Shown piece after piece: positions 25,901-38,109 of a stretch of 64,000 nucleotides of DNA; the stretch's first letter is position 1, and each line of letters opens with the position of its first letter. Under the pieces are notes generated by a model. The model saw only the letters and a program-made list of their open reading frames with translations, did no database searches and had not been told where the DNA came from. The stretch lies in contig OX439005.1 of assembly GCA_949316495.1 (NCBI GenBank), positions 21,403,704 through 21,467,703 on the forward strand, written 5' to 3'. The DNA is from Amphiduros pacificus. Lineage: Eukaryota > Annelida > Polychaeta > Phyllodocida > Hesionidae. The translations under genes were made by a program, and so were the position numbers.

Positions 25901-28900
25901 TATTGAAAACTAGTGCTCATTTATTCATTAAAATGCAAAAGAAAAAAAAATAACAATCAAAAGTAAATTATAAAATGAAAAAATGCCATTTTAGATTGAC
26001 AAATATCGACATGTGCATCATTATTCATGAAGTTACTTCAGAGATATATGGGATACAAACTTTTTAAATTTGTTCTCTGACATGTCATTTATTGCTTTCT
26101 GTACATTTGCCCTTGTAAAAACCTCCCATCCAAAGCGGCTTGTTTTTCTTTGCTTGAAGACATGAGGAAACAAATCAAATCTGCAACAAAAATCTTTGTT
26201 AAATCTCCAAAGTGAAGGTTTTTTTTAAAGATTCAGACACATTTTTTAAGTCTCAATATGAAAGACTTACAATTAGAAATGATAGTCAAAAATTGTTATA
26301 AGTATTGAAATTAATCTTAAACTCATTTCTGAACAAATGTGGTTAACTTACAGAAAGCTACATTCTTTGTTTGTAGCAGGATGAACAAAATTGAGAGAGA
26401 TGTCAAACTTGCTCTGAAAATGAAAAAAAAAAAATTTGATGCATCTGATTTTTGTAATCCTTCTAAGAATATGATAACTATTTTTAATTCAAGCAATTCA
26501 ATTAATTTTAAGTTGTCTGCTTATTCTTACATTCTGGTCAACAGGAACTCCCAGAATATCAGCAAGTTTGGGCCCATTTGTCCATTTCCAGACATCTTTA
26601 ATGGGAGTTATGTCATTCAATTTTCTCCCAAAAAACATATCCTTTGCCTGCTCTCTCAAAGACAGCCATATTGCATGCTGCGAAAAAAAAAATACATCAA
26701 TTAAAAAACTGCACATTTATGAGGAAAAGGAACTAACCTAATTTTAATTTGGTTTTGTTTTGACTAAGCTCAAGTCAAAAAGAATGTACAAATAGTTTGA
26801 AAATAGTACATGACCCTGTTGAAATAATTGTCCATACAAAATATGGAAGCTTGGATTAATTACTAGCTAAATCAAAACTGCAGTATAAGATACACTGCTC
26901 TGGGCAAGTTTGACAGGATTTATAAATTAAATATCATTGTTACTTTTTTATGATAATCATGATAGGCTGACTTATATATCAAACTCTTACCTCTCTGATT
27001 AACACTAGAACTGGAGTAGACAGAGAGCAGATGAAATCTGAGTATTCATGATCATTTTCTTTTACTTTTTTCTCTATCTGAAAATAAAGGTTTTGATCAT
27101 CACATTCACTTGAATGAACTTTTGTATATTGCAACATATCTGCATTGCTTGTGCCATGACAGTAAAACAATTAGACTGTTAGGTGCATAACATAAAATCA
27201 GTTAACTAAATCAATGTAATCATTCGTAAAAGTGAAGAGAAAATAGTATGGTCCATAATAATTAAGCAGCAAACTGCATGATTGGTGATTATGAAGAGTA
27301 AGCTACGTGGTCCATTATAACACAACAATAAACTTTATGTTTGCCAATATTAAGTAGTGCAGTCCAAATTAAGACAGTAATAGTGGTCTATAATAATGAA
27401 GTAGTAGACTGTGTATGTATTAATACAGTAACAGTATATATTGCAGTCTTTATTAACCCCTAACGGACGGGAAGGCGGCAACGTCCACCACTGTTAACGG
27501 ACGGGAGAGGGACTTGGACATCCCCATTGTTCTGGCTCAATGGTGTTATTTTGTAAGTTGTAACATTTCCATGGGCTGCAAGTTTGTTACAATGTAATCA
27601 TGATAATGACGTCAGACTGAGTGGATCATGAACTTTTGACCCCAGCACTTCATTGAGCATATTGAATAACCATGGTTATAAATTCAATCAATTAAGTATG
27701 CAGATACACTAGTCCTGAAAAAAAAATTGGTTAGTCCAGCTAATCAACAAAATTTAGATAGCCTAGTCCCTTAGGGGTTAATGAAGTAGTAGACTGTGCA
27801 GTTCAAATTAACACAGTAATAGGCAATGTGGTCTTCAATAATGAAGTAGTAGACTGTGGTTTGTGTATTTTTCATGTACTTTTCCAAATGTTCTTACCAT
27901 ATGGGCAACCTGTACAAAAATAACTATGGATGTACCTCATGCATGAATTCAGTTGTGCTATAGTGGTTTTGGAGTATTCCAAGACAGGCTATGCACACTC
28001 CTCCTTCTGTCGTGGTCTGGTTGTCCTTGCTTATGCCATCTTCTACTGGGGCTTCTTCACACTCGGCACAACTTGCCAACCATGCTGACAGCTCCTGGTA
28101 AGAAAAACAGCTAAGAATCAGCATTTTCATTGAGCAGTTGGAGACAATATGATAATCACTAAATATCTCTGAAAGTGCCAAATAAGCTATGTATCATCAC
28201 TATTGTTGATGCATTTTTTCATGAGATGGTCTCACCAGAAATATCGAATGATTAACATATTAATCCACCAATTTCAAATACATATGGCAAGTGAACAATA
28301 GGGTGAAGCATCACAAATGCAAAGCTTACTAACCTCTATTGGTTTCTTAAAAATATCTATGTTCTTCTCTCCAATAAATCTGAAGACACAACGGGTACAG
28401 CATCCCCAATTCAGTAGCTTTCCTGCAACTGATCGTACTTCTTTCTCATCCTGGCTAAACGTTTGTAGCTGGAAGTGAAAATGTTATATTGCAGTAATGA
28501 AAAAAAGGTCAACTCCACAGAGTCATACATGTCTGAAAATATCATATTTCTTAAAACAAAAAGGGAGAACTACTTGGATTAATATTACCATTTGCAAAAA
28601 TAAGCCTGAAGATGAGTTTTTGATTACCCACATATATGCACAAGTAAATGCATAGGGACTGGGCAGATATCAGATATCTTTGAAACAAAGATACCTATTC
28701 AATAAAAAATATAGTGTTTTGAAGCCACAGAAATAGTTGTTTAATTCCTAATAACTAAGTATGAATATAATAATATTGAGTCTTAGTAGTGTGATTGTGG
28801 GTTTCTGGTGGTGCAGGTGCTATGGTTGTATCCATTTTACAATAAAATCATTTTTTACAAGCATTTTCTACCCCCTCCTAAATATATTATTGATGTTTAA

Positions 28901-28955
28901 CACATGTCAATGCTATTCATAAACGACCTGCAATAGGACAATTACCGACCTCCAT
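19925..28955 (-). CDS. PUS10: tRNA pseudouridine synthase Pus10
   Basis: Makes pseudouridine in the T-arm of tRNAs (positions 54/55 in the family). Exons in transcript order: 28955-28950, 28468-28334, 28094-27936, 27077-26991, 26677-26531, 26413-26352, 26180-26061, 23762-23677, 23300-23175, 22817-22761, 22179-22103, 22003-21948, 21560-21443, 21035-20992, 20829-20731, 20347-20248, 19996-19925 (TGA). All phases agree; total about 516 aa against 529 in human. N-terminal Cys motifs CCTRC and CIAC fit the zinc-binding region. The catalytic Asp is in SGREDVDVK (exon 22817-22761), with Lys where human has Arg. Other matches to human: GRYNKYSR, QTPWLVDGERK, TPIRVLHR, KTQAGTYVKEFVHGDFGRT, DILELDVESVDIDWP. 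The start exon (ATGGAG, donor GTCGGT) is the least certain part. Confidence 0.96.
22399..22647. repeat. 45-bp minisatellite in PUS10 intron
   Basis: Five and a half tandem units of 45 bp (GAGACATATTTGAGATGTGG, then TAGGACAGGAAAAGGTTCTG, then AAGAG) in the intron between PUS10 exons 22817-22761 and 22179-22103. The unit is a multiple of 3 and lacks stops in several frames, so 76-116 aa open frames arise on both strands. There are no splice sites to join them to PUS10, so I treat them as non-coding. Confidence 0.93.
23837..25800. mobile_element. 2-kb foldback DNA element in PUS10 intron
   Basis: The ends are a perfect 16-bp inverted repeat (TTACCGTATTTACTCG and its complement). Similarity continues inward for roughly 280 bp with differences; for example TTTTCGAAATAACG, near CGTAAATACGAT, lies on both sides in inverse order. 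A segment like GTTTTAAATGATAAATAAAG with TATTTACCCAATATTA occurs three times forward near 24125, 24320 and 24550, and three times reversed near 24890, 25230 and 25480. The whole is therefore a symmetric nested palindrome centred near 24750. No transposase frame is seen, so it is non-autonomous. Flanks suggest a TA or TTA target, but the superfamily is not certain. The interior is richer in CG than the host intron. Confidence 0.85.
25644..25663. repeat. perfect 20-bp palindrome inside the foldback element
   Basis: CAAGCTTCAGCTGAAGCTTG reads the same on both strands. It lies in the right arm of the 2-kb foldback element and has no counterpart in the left arm. No flanking direct repeat is seen, so unlike the 56928 palindrome it shows no sign of separate insertion. 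Confidence 0.7.
27190..27870. repeat. degenerate tandem repeats in PUS10 intron, split by a MITE
   Basis: Diverged units sharing GTCTATAATAATGAAGTAGT and CAGTCCAAATTAAGACAGTA appear several times between 27190 and 27452, and again from 27778 to 27870. The MITE at 27457-27777 interrupts one unit: when it is left out, CTTTATTAATGAAGTAGTAG matches the neighbouring units. The array is therefore older than the MITE insertion. Confidence 0.6.
27457..27777. mobile_element. TTAA-flanked MITE (piggyBac- or Kolobok-like)
   Basis: A 321-bp element between two TTAA tetranucleotides (27453-27456 and 27778-27781). The terminal inverted repeat starts CCCCTAACGGAC on the left, and the right end reads CCCCTAAGGGAC on the opposite strand, so 11 of 12 match. 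TTAA duplication is typical of piggyBac and Kolobok superfamilies, and which one applies cannot be decided here. No transposase frame. It lies in the PUS10 intron between exons 28094-27936 and 27077-26991. Confidence 0.82.
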
Positions 28956-30322
28956 ATTGTTTTTTTTCTGCGCATTGAAAAGTACACAACGAAACTGTAC
29001 AACTTTCCAGAACCAGACCTGTTCAACTCCAGATGTATTTAATCATTGGTAATAGAGATTGGCAGGGGGGCTATTGGCTTCTGGTGGAGACATTTAAAAC
29101 AGAGATTGGAAACAAGCTGAAGCTCTGCATTATTGGTCAGTTGAACCGATCTCGTGGTGGCGCCACTTCGTTTCCCACATGTGGCCATTTGGCCAGCTTG
29201 TTTTTTTGTACAAATGGACCATGTTATTATCTTTTGATCATCATGTTGACATTAAAGGGATGCAGTTGATTATAAAGGTACTGTTCTATAGCATTTAGAT
29301 GGAGAACTGTATTGTAATTTGTGCCAAAACGATTGCGTGAAACCATGTGAGAGTTGGATGGTGCTCCACACTGACACCTAGTGGCAGACCGGCTCTTTCC
29401 AATCTGTTTAAATATCCGCTTCTGACAAAACCATATGAATTTAATTGAGTTGTCTACTCATCAGTGACCAGTTTACACTGATGAAGTAGACCATGACTGC
29501 CAGTGACTGCAAGGGTCCTCTCCAGCTTAGCAGCTGTAATCGGCAGTAATTGGAAGTAACAGAAACTTGTCGGGCACAAGTTCAGCAGGCAACATGTTTA
29601 CCTGCTGTTCATAGGAATTATACAGACATATAAATTTTATTACATGGATTGACCATTTCTGTCAACAGTCAACCTTTAGTAGACTCAAACCGATGAACCT
29701 AAGGGGCATGCAGAATTTATGTGGACTTGTCCTTTAAATGGAAAAGCGGAAAATTATAACAAGCGATAAAAGGGGAAATTGGATTATGTAATTTCCTCTT
29801 GCGAACTGCGAATAAAAAAGGTTATTGACCAATGAATGAAATCTAGTTAATGAACTGAAGCCACTCAATATTGCCAATCATTGATAAACTAGTATATAAA
29901 CAGTTTACTTTACTTCTTCATATTTTATACTCCCGCACGTGCCGGCCATTTTATTTGCCTCAGTGTGATTAAGATGCATAGACTCTGGTTACAAAAATAA
30001 GATGAAAATAAGTCATCCATTTTGTCATAAAAAATTGTATTCATATTATGAAATAAAAAAATATTTCTAATTATTTATTACTAAGATTTAATCGTAAATA
30101 TATTCAGGTCGTCTCGTTATATTCGTATCTGTCTGTGTAGGTAAATCACAGTTTAAGCAGTGGGAAATGAATCATTGCTCAAATGAGCTTTCCGTACGCG
30201 ACTGCCTGGAGTGAACAAGGTTTGTTGTCTTCCTGTTTTGTTTAGATCACTTTGTTTTTTGTCTCAAAATCACGAAATTACTCAGTTTCGATCACTCATG
30301 GGCGAGACTAATCGATTGAAGA
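28956..30322. promoter_or_regulatory. divergent promoter interval PUS10 / C1orf198 homologue
   Basis: 1.37 kb separates the two start codons, which point away from each other. No other gene is seen. No clear TATA box can be assigned. CACCTAGTGGCAG near 29379 resembles a CTCF core, but the match is not decisive. A shared promoter region is inferred from layout only. Confidence 0.5.
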
Positions 30323-33300
30323 ATGGCAGCTCTGACTGAACAATACGTAGAAAACTATTTTTCGGGTCTAAATCCTCTTGCAAAGAAAATATTGCACGAA
30401 GAAAAAAGAGTGATCCAATCAGTTGGACAAGAAGGATGGGCCAAACTCAGTGAAGAGGAACAAGAAAAGATCCTTGACAAATATATCATTGGAAATCTGC
30501 ACCAACAAGAGGAAAAAGATGGAGTATCCTTATTTCCAAAGTACAACATCAACTGTGGAGAGAAAATAGTGGTTGACTTTGATAATGACGTAAGTAAAAT
30601 AAAAATATTACAATCTTCCTCTCAGGGGGAGGGGCCAACTTTACTTTGGTGCTAGTGTTCTCCAATCACCAATCGGCAAAGCCCAGATAGGTGATCTGGA
30701 GGGGTTGGTCGAACGTCCATGGTCTCTACCAACTGCAACCAAAGAAAAGTTTGGTGGAGTTGATTGAGCTCTAGTGAAGTAAAAAGTCGCCAGCTGCAAA
30801 AACTGTGCTAAACCTGTTTAAACGTCAAAATTGAACCTGTTTCAACTGCCGTTAAAACGGGTTTGACTCAATTTTTGCAGCTGGCGATCATTATCAAGTA
30901 TTTATTTTTTCCTTATTTAATGTTATCCAAAGAATTATCAAGCTTTTTTATGAGATTTTAGACATAATCATACATAAAATATGAATTATCACTAAAACAT
31001 TTGGGTATTTAAAAAATCACATCTAAACGAGATTATACATGAAAAGCAAAAATCTCAGACCTCTCCAAGTGTGTAACTTCATCTTCTTTAAATCTGAGCA
31101 CCTCTGAATTCCTAGTTGTCAGTTGGCATCTCATGCAATTGCTCTCCATTAATGTTTAAACATGACTCACTGTGGAGAAGAGGTGAGATGATAGTAAGCT
31201 GTCTTGACTGAGTTTTATAATGGAATCTGGCAAGGGGCTTTTGCCCAAGTGACCTGGATAAAAATGCACTGTGTACTGGTAAATTTATTCTGGATTAATT
31301 TATATTTATGAGTGATATACAAACATTTAAAAATGATTTTGTTGTGCCTGATAATAATACAATTAATATGGAGTTGAGGTAAATAGGACTGTCTTTCCAC
31401 ATATCCATGCTTGAACATATTCATGAATGCAAGAAATGGTCTATGCCAGAACAGTTCAGGTTAAAAAATAACACGATAATTACATTTTTCTTAACAATTG
31501 GAATCTGGTTTGAAAGTCTACTATTTGAAGCAAGTATGAATTTAACCGAACCTCATACTGTCATGATTATACATGATTATACCAAGTACTAATATATTTG
31601 CAAGTTTTAGGTAAGGAATAACCATAAATCATTGCAAAATGATTAAATTGTATCATCTTACTAGCTTGTGTAGTAGGAGGGACATTTGGAAATGCTGTCT
31701 CTCAAACTGCCGAGGGGATTTCTAAGATATTATTAGATAAGATGCATTATTTCCAGGAGATAAATTCTATCAATTTTCTGTTAGAGTAAGGTTTTTTCAT
31801 ATTTTTTGTAATGATTTGAAAACAAAACAAAACAAAAGCCAATGACAAACAGCAGATTGTTTCACACATGAATATAGATCTGGGACATCCAGTGCCTCAT
31901 TCTACTTAGGCCAAAGACATGTGCCTCATGTTTGATTCAATTTATATATATGTCTGTTATGACTGCACTTGTAGTTATGATAGAATAGGCTAAATGATTT
32001 TATTCAATTTACAGCAAGGATGGACATGGAGAGATGAACATTCTGCTCCTTTCTCATGGGAAACAAGGGTAATTTCATTTCATTTCTTAAAACATAAATC
32101 ATGTTACTTTTTTATGAAAAGCCTTAGACTAAATATTGTAGTTCTAAATTTCTGTCATACATCTTAGCAACATTTATTTAATTCTAAATTCTCATTTTCA
32201 AGAGTCAACAAGATTTGCCATTATTGGATGAAGAAGATGAAGGACTTGGTACAGAGGAGACAAACAAACCCAAGAAAGTTCCAAAGAAAGCAAGGTCTCG
32301 ATCCCCAGAACTTCGCACAGACTCTCCCACAAACTTTGCGTTCAAACCAGAAAAGAGTATTTGGGAATCACCATTTTTGGCTGCTGACAGGGGTCTTGAT
32401 TCTGGATATCCCAGTAGTCACACAAGTGAACAGTCCAAGGGTCCAGATGAACCAGATGACATGTTAAATAAGCTTGGCATTGCCTTGTCATTCAAATCTG
32501 AGTCTGAACCAGGAAGTCCAAACATTGTTGCCAATGAAGAAACAAAATTATTAAAAACCCCAGAAAGGAGAGAAGAGAGGACAGGGAGCAGTTCCCGGGC
32601 AGGAAGTAGTTCCCGGACAGGAAGTAGTTCCAGCCCAGAACCGGTTCCAGTAGTTCCCACTAGGCGGAGTAAGAAGCCCAAAGAAGCCCCACCTCCCCCA
32701 CCACCCACAAAGAAGAAGAAAGAGAAACCTCAAGAGAGTCCAAGAAGTGAAACGATTGCTGCGGCATCGAGGACTGAAGAGGGTGGACATGTTTCTCCGG
32801 TGTTTGTAGAAGAGCCTGGAGAATCATCAACAGACCCCGTCATTCCTGCACAGTTCAGCTTTAAGAGAGAACCTGAGGAAGCCAGTGAGAGGGAAGCCAG
32901 GGCTCCGGCTGGAGAAGTTAATCTTGCTCACGACTCCTACATTGAAGATCCTACATGTCTGGATGAGTGGGAGACTCCAGATGTCCTCAGCAAATCAACT
33001 GTAAGTATTGTCAGGCATTTGCTGTTCTTATCAACACATCTCAGTACTATATAAAAACTAAACTTGGAGTTCTTCCGGCACACATCCTCACCATGTAGAT
33101 TAATTAATGAGATCAACAAGTTTGTGATATTGAAATAATTATCACAGCTCTTAAAGTATAAAATCTTGTAAATTTGAAACCTTTTGATGTTATGTGCACA
33201 TTATATTATATACATATACACATACAATATTTAATACTCACACTCTGCATGAAAACAGCACTAACCTCAATTATAACTGGTGTGGATATGATATTGGATC

Positions 33301-35657
33301 TAATCTGAAAGGTGATGGTTTCAAATGAGGGTGAATAAATGAGGTGATTTTTATTTAAATGTGTTGAAATAGATGAAAAGTTGGTGAAAAGTGTATTTTG
33401 GTATGGAGAGATACATACCGGTATGTTTTATCTGAAAGTTGATGTGTACATCTTCGCAAGTGTATTCAATTTTTAGGACAAAATGATTTAGGTAAATCTT
33501 GAAAAGAAAATGATATATTTTATCATCAATGTAACTAATCTTTCTAGGACACATTTTGTAAGATAAAATATTTTTGCACATTTTGAATTGCTTTGTCAAC
33601 CTACCAGCATGGTTAATCATTCAATTTAAAAATAAATCAAAGAAAAAAAGCAACAGATCCCACGCAATACCCGTCATCCTTTTTGATCTTAAAATTTTCA
33701 TGTGTGAGTTATTTAACATGAGAAATTTACATAAGAACAGGAAGAGATAGTTAATGCTGTGGATGCATCTGAAGATCTAAGAATGATGAGTGTATGGTTG
33801 TGACAGTTGGTGAGTGTTTTGCTTGTACAGGAAGAAGAAGAAGTAATTCCCGATGAGACTACTGCCCTTAATTCTGACATGGTATGTGCACACAGTGCCA
33901 CCTACTGCACGCGGCTGCAGAACATCTTATATTATATGGTGTTTTTTTTATGTGTATATATTGTCTTGTCAGTGCTTGTTAAGTTTTTACAGTAGTTTTT
34001 TTTTACTTTGTTTTCAACATTTTTATTTTACCCTCACTAGATCTTGTCTTCTAGCTTTTTACCATGTATGCATTTCTGTTTACATTCTATACATGACCAG
34101 ATTGTGTAAATATCTATTTGGTCATGTTTATATGTGTTACTTTTGAAGTAAGCATTTGACATTCTCATACCTGATTATGCCTTTCCAGACATTGAACCAA
34201 GGCCAGTGTGATCACATGAAGTCACACTAGAATAAAAGTTTCCCATTCTTAATGTTCATATGATTGCATAGATTGAAATACTTGGATGAAATGAATGGCA
34301 TTTCTTGGTGTGGAAAGTCCAGTGGCAGGTAATCACTGAAATGGTTTCATGCTGGAAATATGAATTTATTTCATGGAAGAAAAAAATGCTTTTTTTAGTT
34401 ATATTTACGTTTGTTAAGAAAGAATACTTTAGTTTTGTTAAGAATGTTGAGATGAAGTGAATGTTTGGGACTGAAAATTACATTATGAATTTGTTTATTT
34501 TTATTAATATATTATTAAGAAGCCAGGAAATTAATCATTTTGGTAATAATTGGTGAAGGAGGGAATTATTTTTTAAGAGCTTTATCTCATTTTGTTTATA
34601 TTTAATATGATATAGAGATATGCAATACCATCTATATTTCTGAACTGAACTTTTAATGGAAATGTACCAAATTGTGATATAATTATGTCAACAATGAAAT
34701 TATTTATCATTTCAAAACCTTTCTATTTGATAGCTTCATATCCATGTTATGCAATATTATCTCATTTTAGAATTGATATAAATTTGCAGAGATAGTTGAC
34801 AAAAGATGTATGTTGTACCCATTTGTAATGATTTGGAAGGATCACCATTATTTTGATTTTTAAATTATTTGAATGGACAAGAATATGTGTTTTTCAATAT
34901 GGGAGATGTTTGAGCGATTGTAATAAGTAGCAGCCAAAGACCTATTTGGTCATGATTTTAAACAGACATGCCTATACCTGACCTTATATGGACTGTTATT
35001 GTGCAATATATGAGAGATGCATGACCTTATGGGGTCACACAAGAGCTCAGCTTGAACACAGGGAGTAGCAGTTGACAGTTGTTACCTTATTGGGTCAAGT
35101 TCATGCATGACTGAGTATCGGTAGGTGTTTGGCTGCATCCGTAGTGAATATTTGGAGCAAGGTGATAGTGCATGAATGGTGATGGGTGATTAATGAATAA
35201 AGTTTAACATGTTGAAAACCTGAACCAATGAATTAATCTTAACAAACTGAATGATTTTTTTCAGGATCTAGTCAAATCCTTGTTGAATGTACATTGTGTA
35301 ATCGTCAATTTAATACATGGAATGAATTAATGGAATCAGATTTGATTTTAATTGACAAAATATTCTATTTATCTATTTTGATGCCTATATTAAATATTAT
35401 CATTATGTCACACCTATTTGTGTCTTAGTGTGTCTCGTCTACAAATGATATCATGGTATGTAATGAATACCTAAAAAAAATTAATGGGATTATATTTTTA
35501 CAAAGATGTCTAAACATAAGTTAAACTCAATTAAATTAATTGTCAATGATATATTGATCTGATATTCATGAGTATGCTTGATAACTTTATTAATTATTTA
35601 TTTCAGGATGACCTTTCTCTACCAAAGTCTGGTTTTGCCTTCTTGGACAACTGGTAA
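30323..35657 (+). CDS. C1orf198 homologue (DUF4706 family)
   Basis: Function of the family is not established. Exons: 30323-30589, 32015-32068, 32203-33000, 33831-33881, 35429-35455 (microexon), 35607-35657 (TAA), all phase 0; about 415 aa. An in-frame TGA lies two codons before the ATG. Matches to human C1orf198 from memory: the N-terminal FSGLNPLAKKIL block (human FSSLSPMARKIM), the WRDEHSAPFSWETRSQ motif (human WQDEHSAPFSWETKSQ) spanning the exon 2/3 junction, and the C-terminus GFAFLDNW (human GFDFLDNW). The long exon 3 encodes a low-complexity, probably disordered region rich in Ser, Pro, Glu and Lys, with a GSSSRAGSSSRTGSSSS repeat and an APPPPPPTKKKKEK stretch. No signal peptide or membrane segment is seen. 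Confidence 0.93.
30787..30887. mobile_element. 101-bp foldback MITE-like element in C1orf198-homologue intron 1
   Basis: Ends form a perfect 16-bp inverted repeat, TCGCCAGCTGCAAAAA and its complement. Inside, AAACCTGTTTAAACG and the complement of CGTTAAAACGGGTTT match with two differences, so nearly the whole element folds back. I cannot see a clear target-site duplication. No coding capacity. Confidence 0.72.
35429..35455 (+). CDS. 27-nt microexon of the C1orf198 homologue
   Basis: CTTAG acceptor, 27 nt in phase 0, then a GTATGT donor of the same type as the preceding exon (ATG|GTATGT). It encodes CVSSTNDIM, which lines up with VSSSNVV that I recall just before the TGFDFLDNW end of human C1orf198, at the same place in the protein. 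That makes it better supported than the candidate microexons in ERO1. Skipping it would keep the frame. Confidence 0.72.
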
Positions 35658-37595
35658 AATACTTCACCCAGTTTAAGCTACTCAAATATTTCGCCACCAG
35701 ATTATGTCAACTGCCAAGAAGGGATATACAGCAAATTAAACCAAAAAGAATTTCTTTCAAGTTTCAACCACACAAAAATCCCTCGGACTTGCCTGTTTCA
35801 TGAACCTATAATCAAGATCATATCTTCAATTCAGACTTTGTGTAAATTGTGTCAGAATTTTACAATTGTTTTGTTGAATATTGAGGTGAACCTGTTTTGA
35901 TTTATAGTAGCACTACAAGAATAGCTTTGATAGAGTTCTTAAAGTAGCTGCTTTATTTGTGATTGTATATTATATTGTATTATGCTTTTGCATAAATCTA
36001 GCATCTTGAAATAATTTACCTCATCAAACTAGCAAGTATTTATCGACTGAGTTTTAAAGATGCAAGTTGTATTAATAACAGATATAGTAATATCAGTGGG
36101 GGGCTAAAATTCACTGAACAGAATCATGCACCAACCAAGTGTTATCAAATGAGGCTTGCCATTGACCTTTGTGACCTTTTGTGACCTTGGCAACCTCTTC
36201 GGTCACAAATATGCATTTTTCCTCCACAAATGATAATTAAAGAGGCGAGTGACACTATTTCCAGAGAGAAAACATGAATTTTAAAGCTCAGTTGAGTTAA
36301 AACATATGTACAGTAATATGCCTCGGTGGGACCCAATATGGTAACATACTAGGATAATTTTGCCAAGATTTTGAAATTATTCAGGGGTTTAGAATAATTC
36401 AAACTGTTCTCTTTTATTTTTATTTATTCATGAAATTCATGAGTTATGTTTTGATGCAATACTCATTTTTATATATTTTACTGAAATGTTCAAATTGCAA
36501 AAGGTGCAAAGACAAATAAGATGAGATATGACAAGATGGGTCAGGGCAGATATTACGGTGTAATGTTACCATGGAAATGCCAACAGGATTGGCAATTTCG
36601 AAAGTGCTGAGTTAGAAACTATTGTCCTGATATATATTTTTAATTATTGGTCAAAATGAGATTTGATATTTAGTGAATTTATGGTCATAATATCAATGAA
36701 GAACTGTCTGGAATTGTTTGTATTGTTTTAAAGATCTCAGAATTTTTGTTATGCATCTTAAACTTTAGCCTTCCAAATGCACTGCTGAAAATGTTACAAG
36801 CATTGACCAATATGTGTAAGACTTTATTTGTTAAAATTTATGGATTTTAAGATCTTACTACTGTAGTACATATATATTTAATGTATCGATCATTAACATT
36901 AATGGTGCAAGCTTTTTGTATCGATCACTGTTGTGTTTAATAGTATGGTGGAAAGAATTCATTTTAAGTGGTGAATTTAGACTGAAATGTTAGTGTAAAA
37001 GGAAAAAAGATTTTATATATTGGGACATGAAGACATTCAGAAGTTGTCTCTGTAATTATACAATTAAAAATTATCATTGATAATTACACCATCTAAAACA
37101 AGGTATTTTAAGTCATAAGGAAATATTGACATAATATTTAAAACCAAAATGTTGTTTGATATGAATGTATGCCTTTAAAATCGTCCAATAATATGTTGCC
37201 TCGATATTGTCACCACTTTTACCATCAAGACACTAGATTAAGCCACAAAGTAAATTCTTGCCCTTAAATTGTTTAATGAGACCCTTTTTCATAAATCTTA
37301 TTTGTTGGTTACACCAATGAGAATTTATTTAGACTGTTATCAATTAAGATAAGAATTGACATATCAAGTTCTATTATTTGATACTTTGATTAAATTTCAC
37401 AGTACAGATTTTGTTCAGAAAGAGTTCAAGGCAATGAAAAGCATTTAAATGTGTCTTAATAAGTGTTTTTCTCCATGGCATGTGCCTAGAATTACCCCTT
37501 ATAGATATACCCTAAATATATTTTATTGACTTATGTATGTCTTTAACCTTTTGTGTATGTCATCTTGACAATAAATGTGATGCAAATCAGTTATT
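35658..37595 (+). other. 3' UTR of the C1orf198 homologue with poly(A) signal
   Basis: AT-rich sequence without coding signal follows the TAA. An AATAAA hexamer at 37570-37575, in CTTGACAATAAATGTGATG, is the best poly(A) signal and would give a 3' UTR of about 1.9 kb. A 10-bp-stem hairpin follows at 37615-37643. UTR extent is inferred. Confidence 0.55.
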
Positions 37596-37614
37596 GTTTA
37601 AATCTCATTATTCA

Positions 37615-37643
37615 TTCTCTTAAGTGTACTTCCCTTAAGAGAA
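37615..37643. repeat. hairpin just past the poly(A) signal
   Basis: A perfect 10-bp inverted repeat, TTCTCTTAAG and CTTAAGAGAA, with a 9-nt loop, about 40 bp after the AATAAA of the C1orf198 homologue. No flanking direct repeat. It could help 3'-end formation or be chance. Confidence 0.6.
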
Positions 37644-38109
37644 ATCAAACATATTTTCAATCAGCATTCGGCCATTTTGATTTCTGTTATGAGTGAACTC
37701 ATTGAGTACATATCAACACATTAGCTCCCTATGAAACTAACAACCTACGTGACTACTTTCCAAATGACTTCCCCAGAAAAATATGCACAACTCCAGTAAC
37801 TGACTTTCTTTGACTTATGACATTTTCTGTTTTATGAGTTCAAGTTAAATATATAAAATGTGTCTGAACATTATACAGAGAATCAACTAGAAATGGTTGG
37901 ATTTAAATGAGAGATGAGTTCGAGATAACTTTCTTTTGATTTATTTGCATTACTATTGATATCATCTTAGACAAACATATTTTTGGAAAATTTTAGTCTA
38001 TACATAGATTAATCTATACAAATTACAGAATATCCCTTTATAAAACAACATGATAAAGTGATAAAGATGTGAACTATTTGTGTGATTTACCAGTGAGAAG
38101 GTCAAATCA

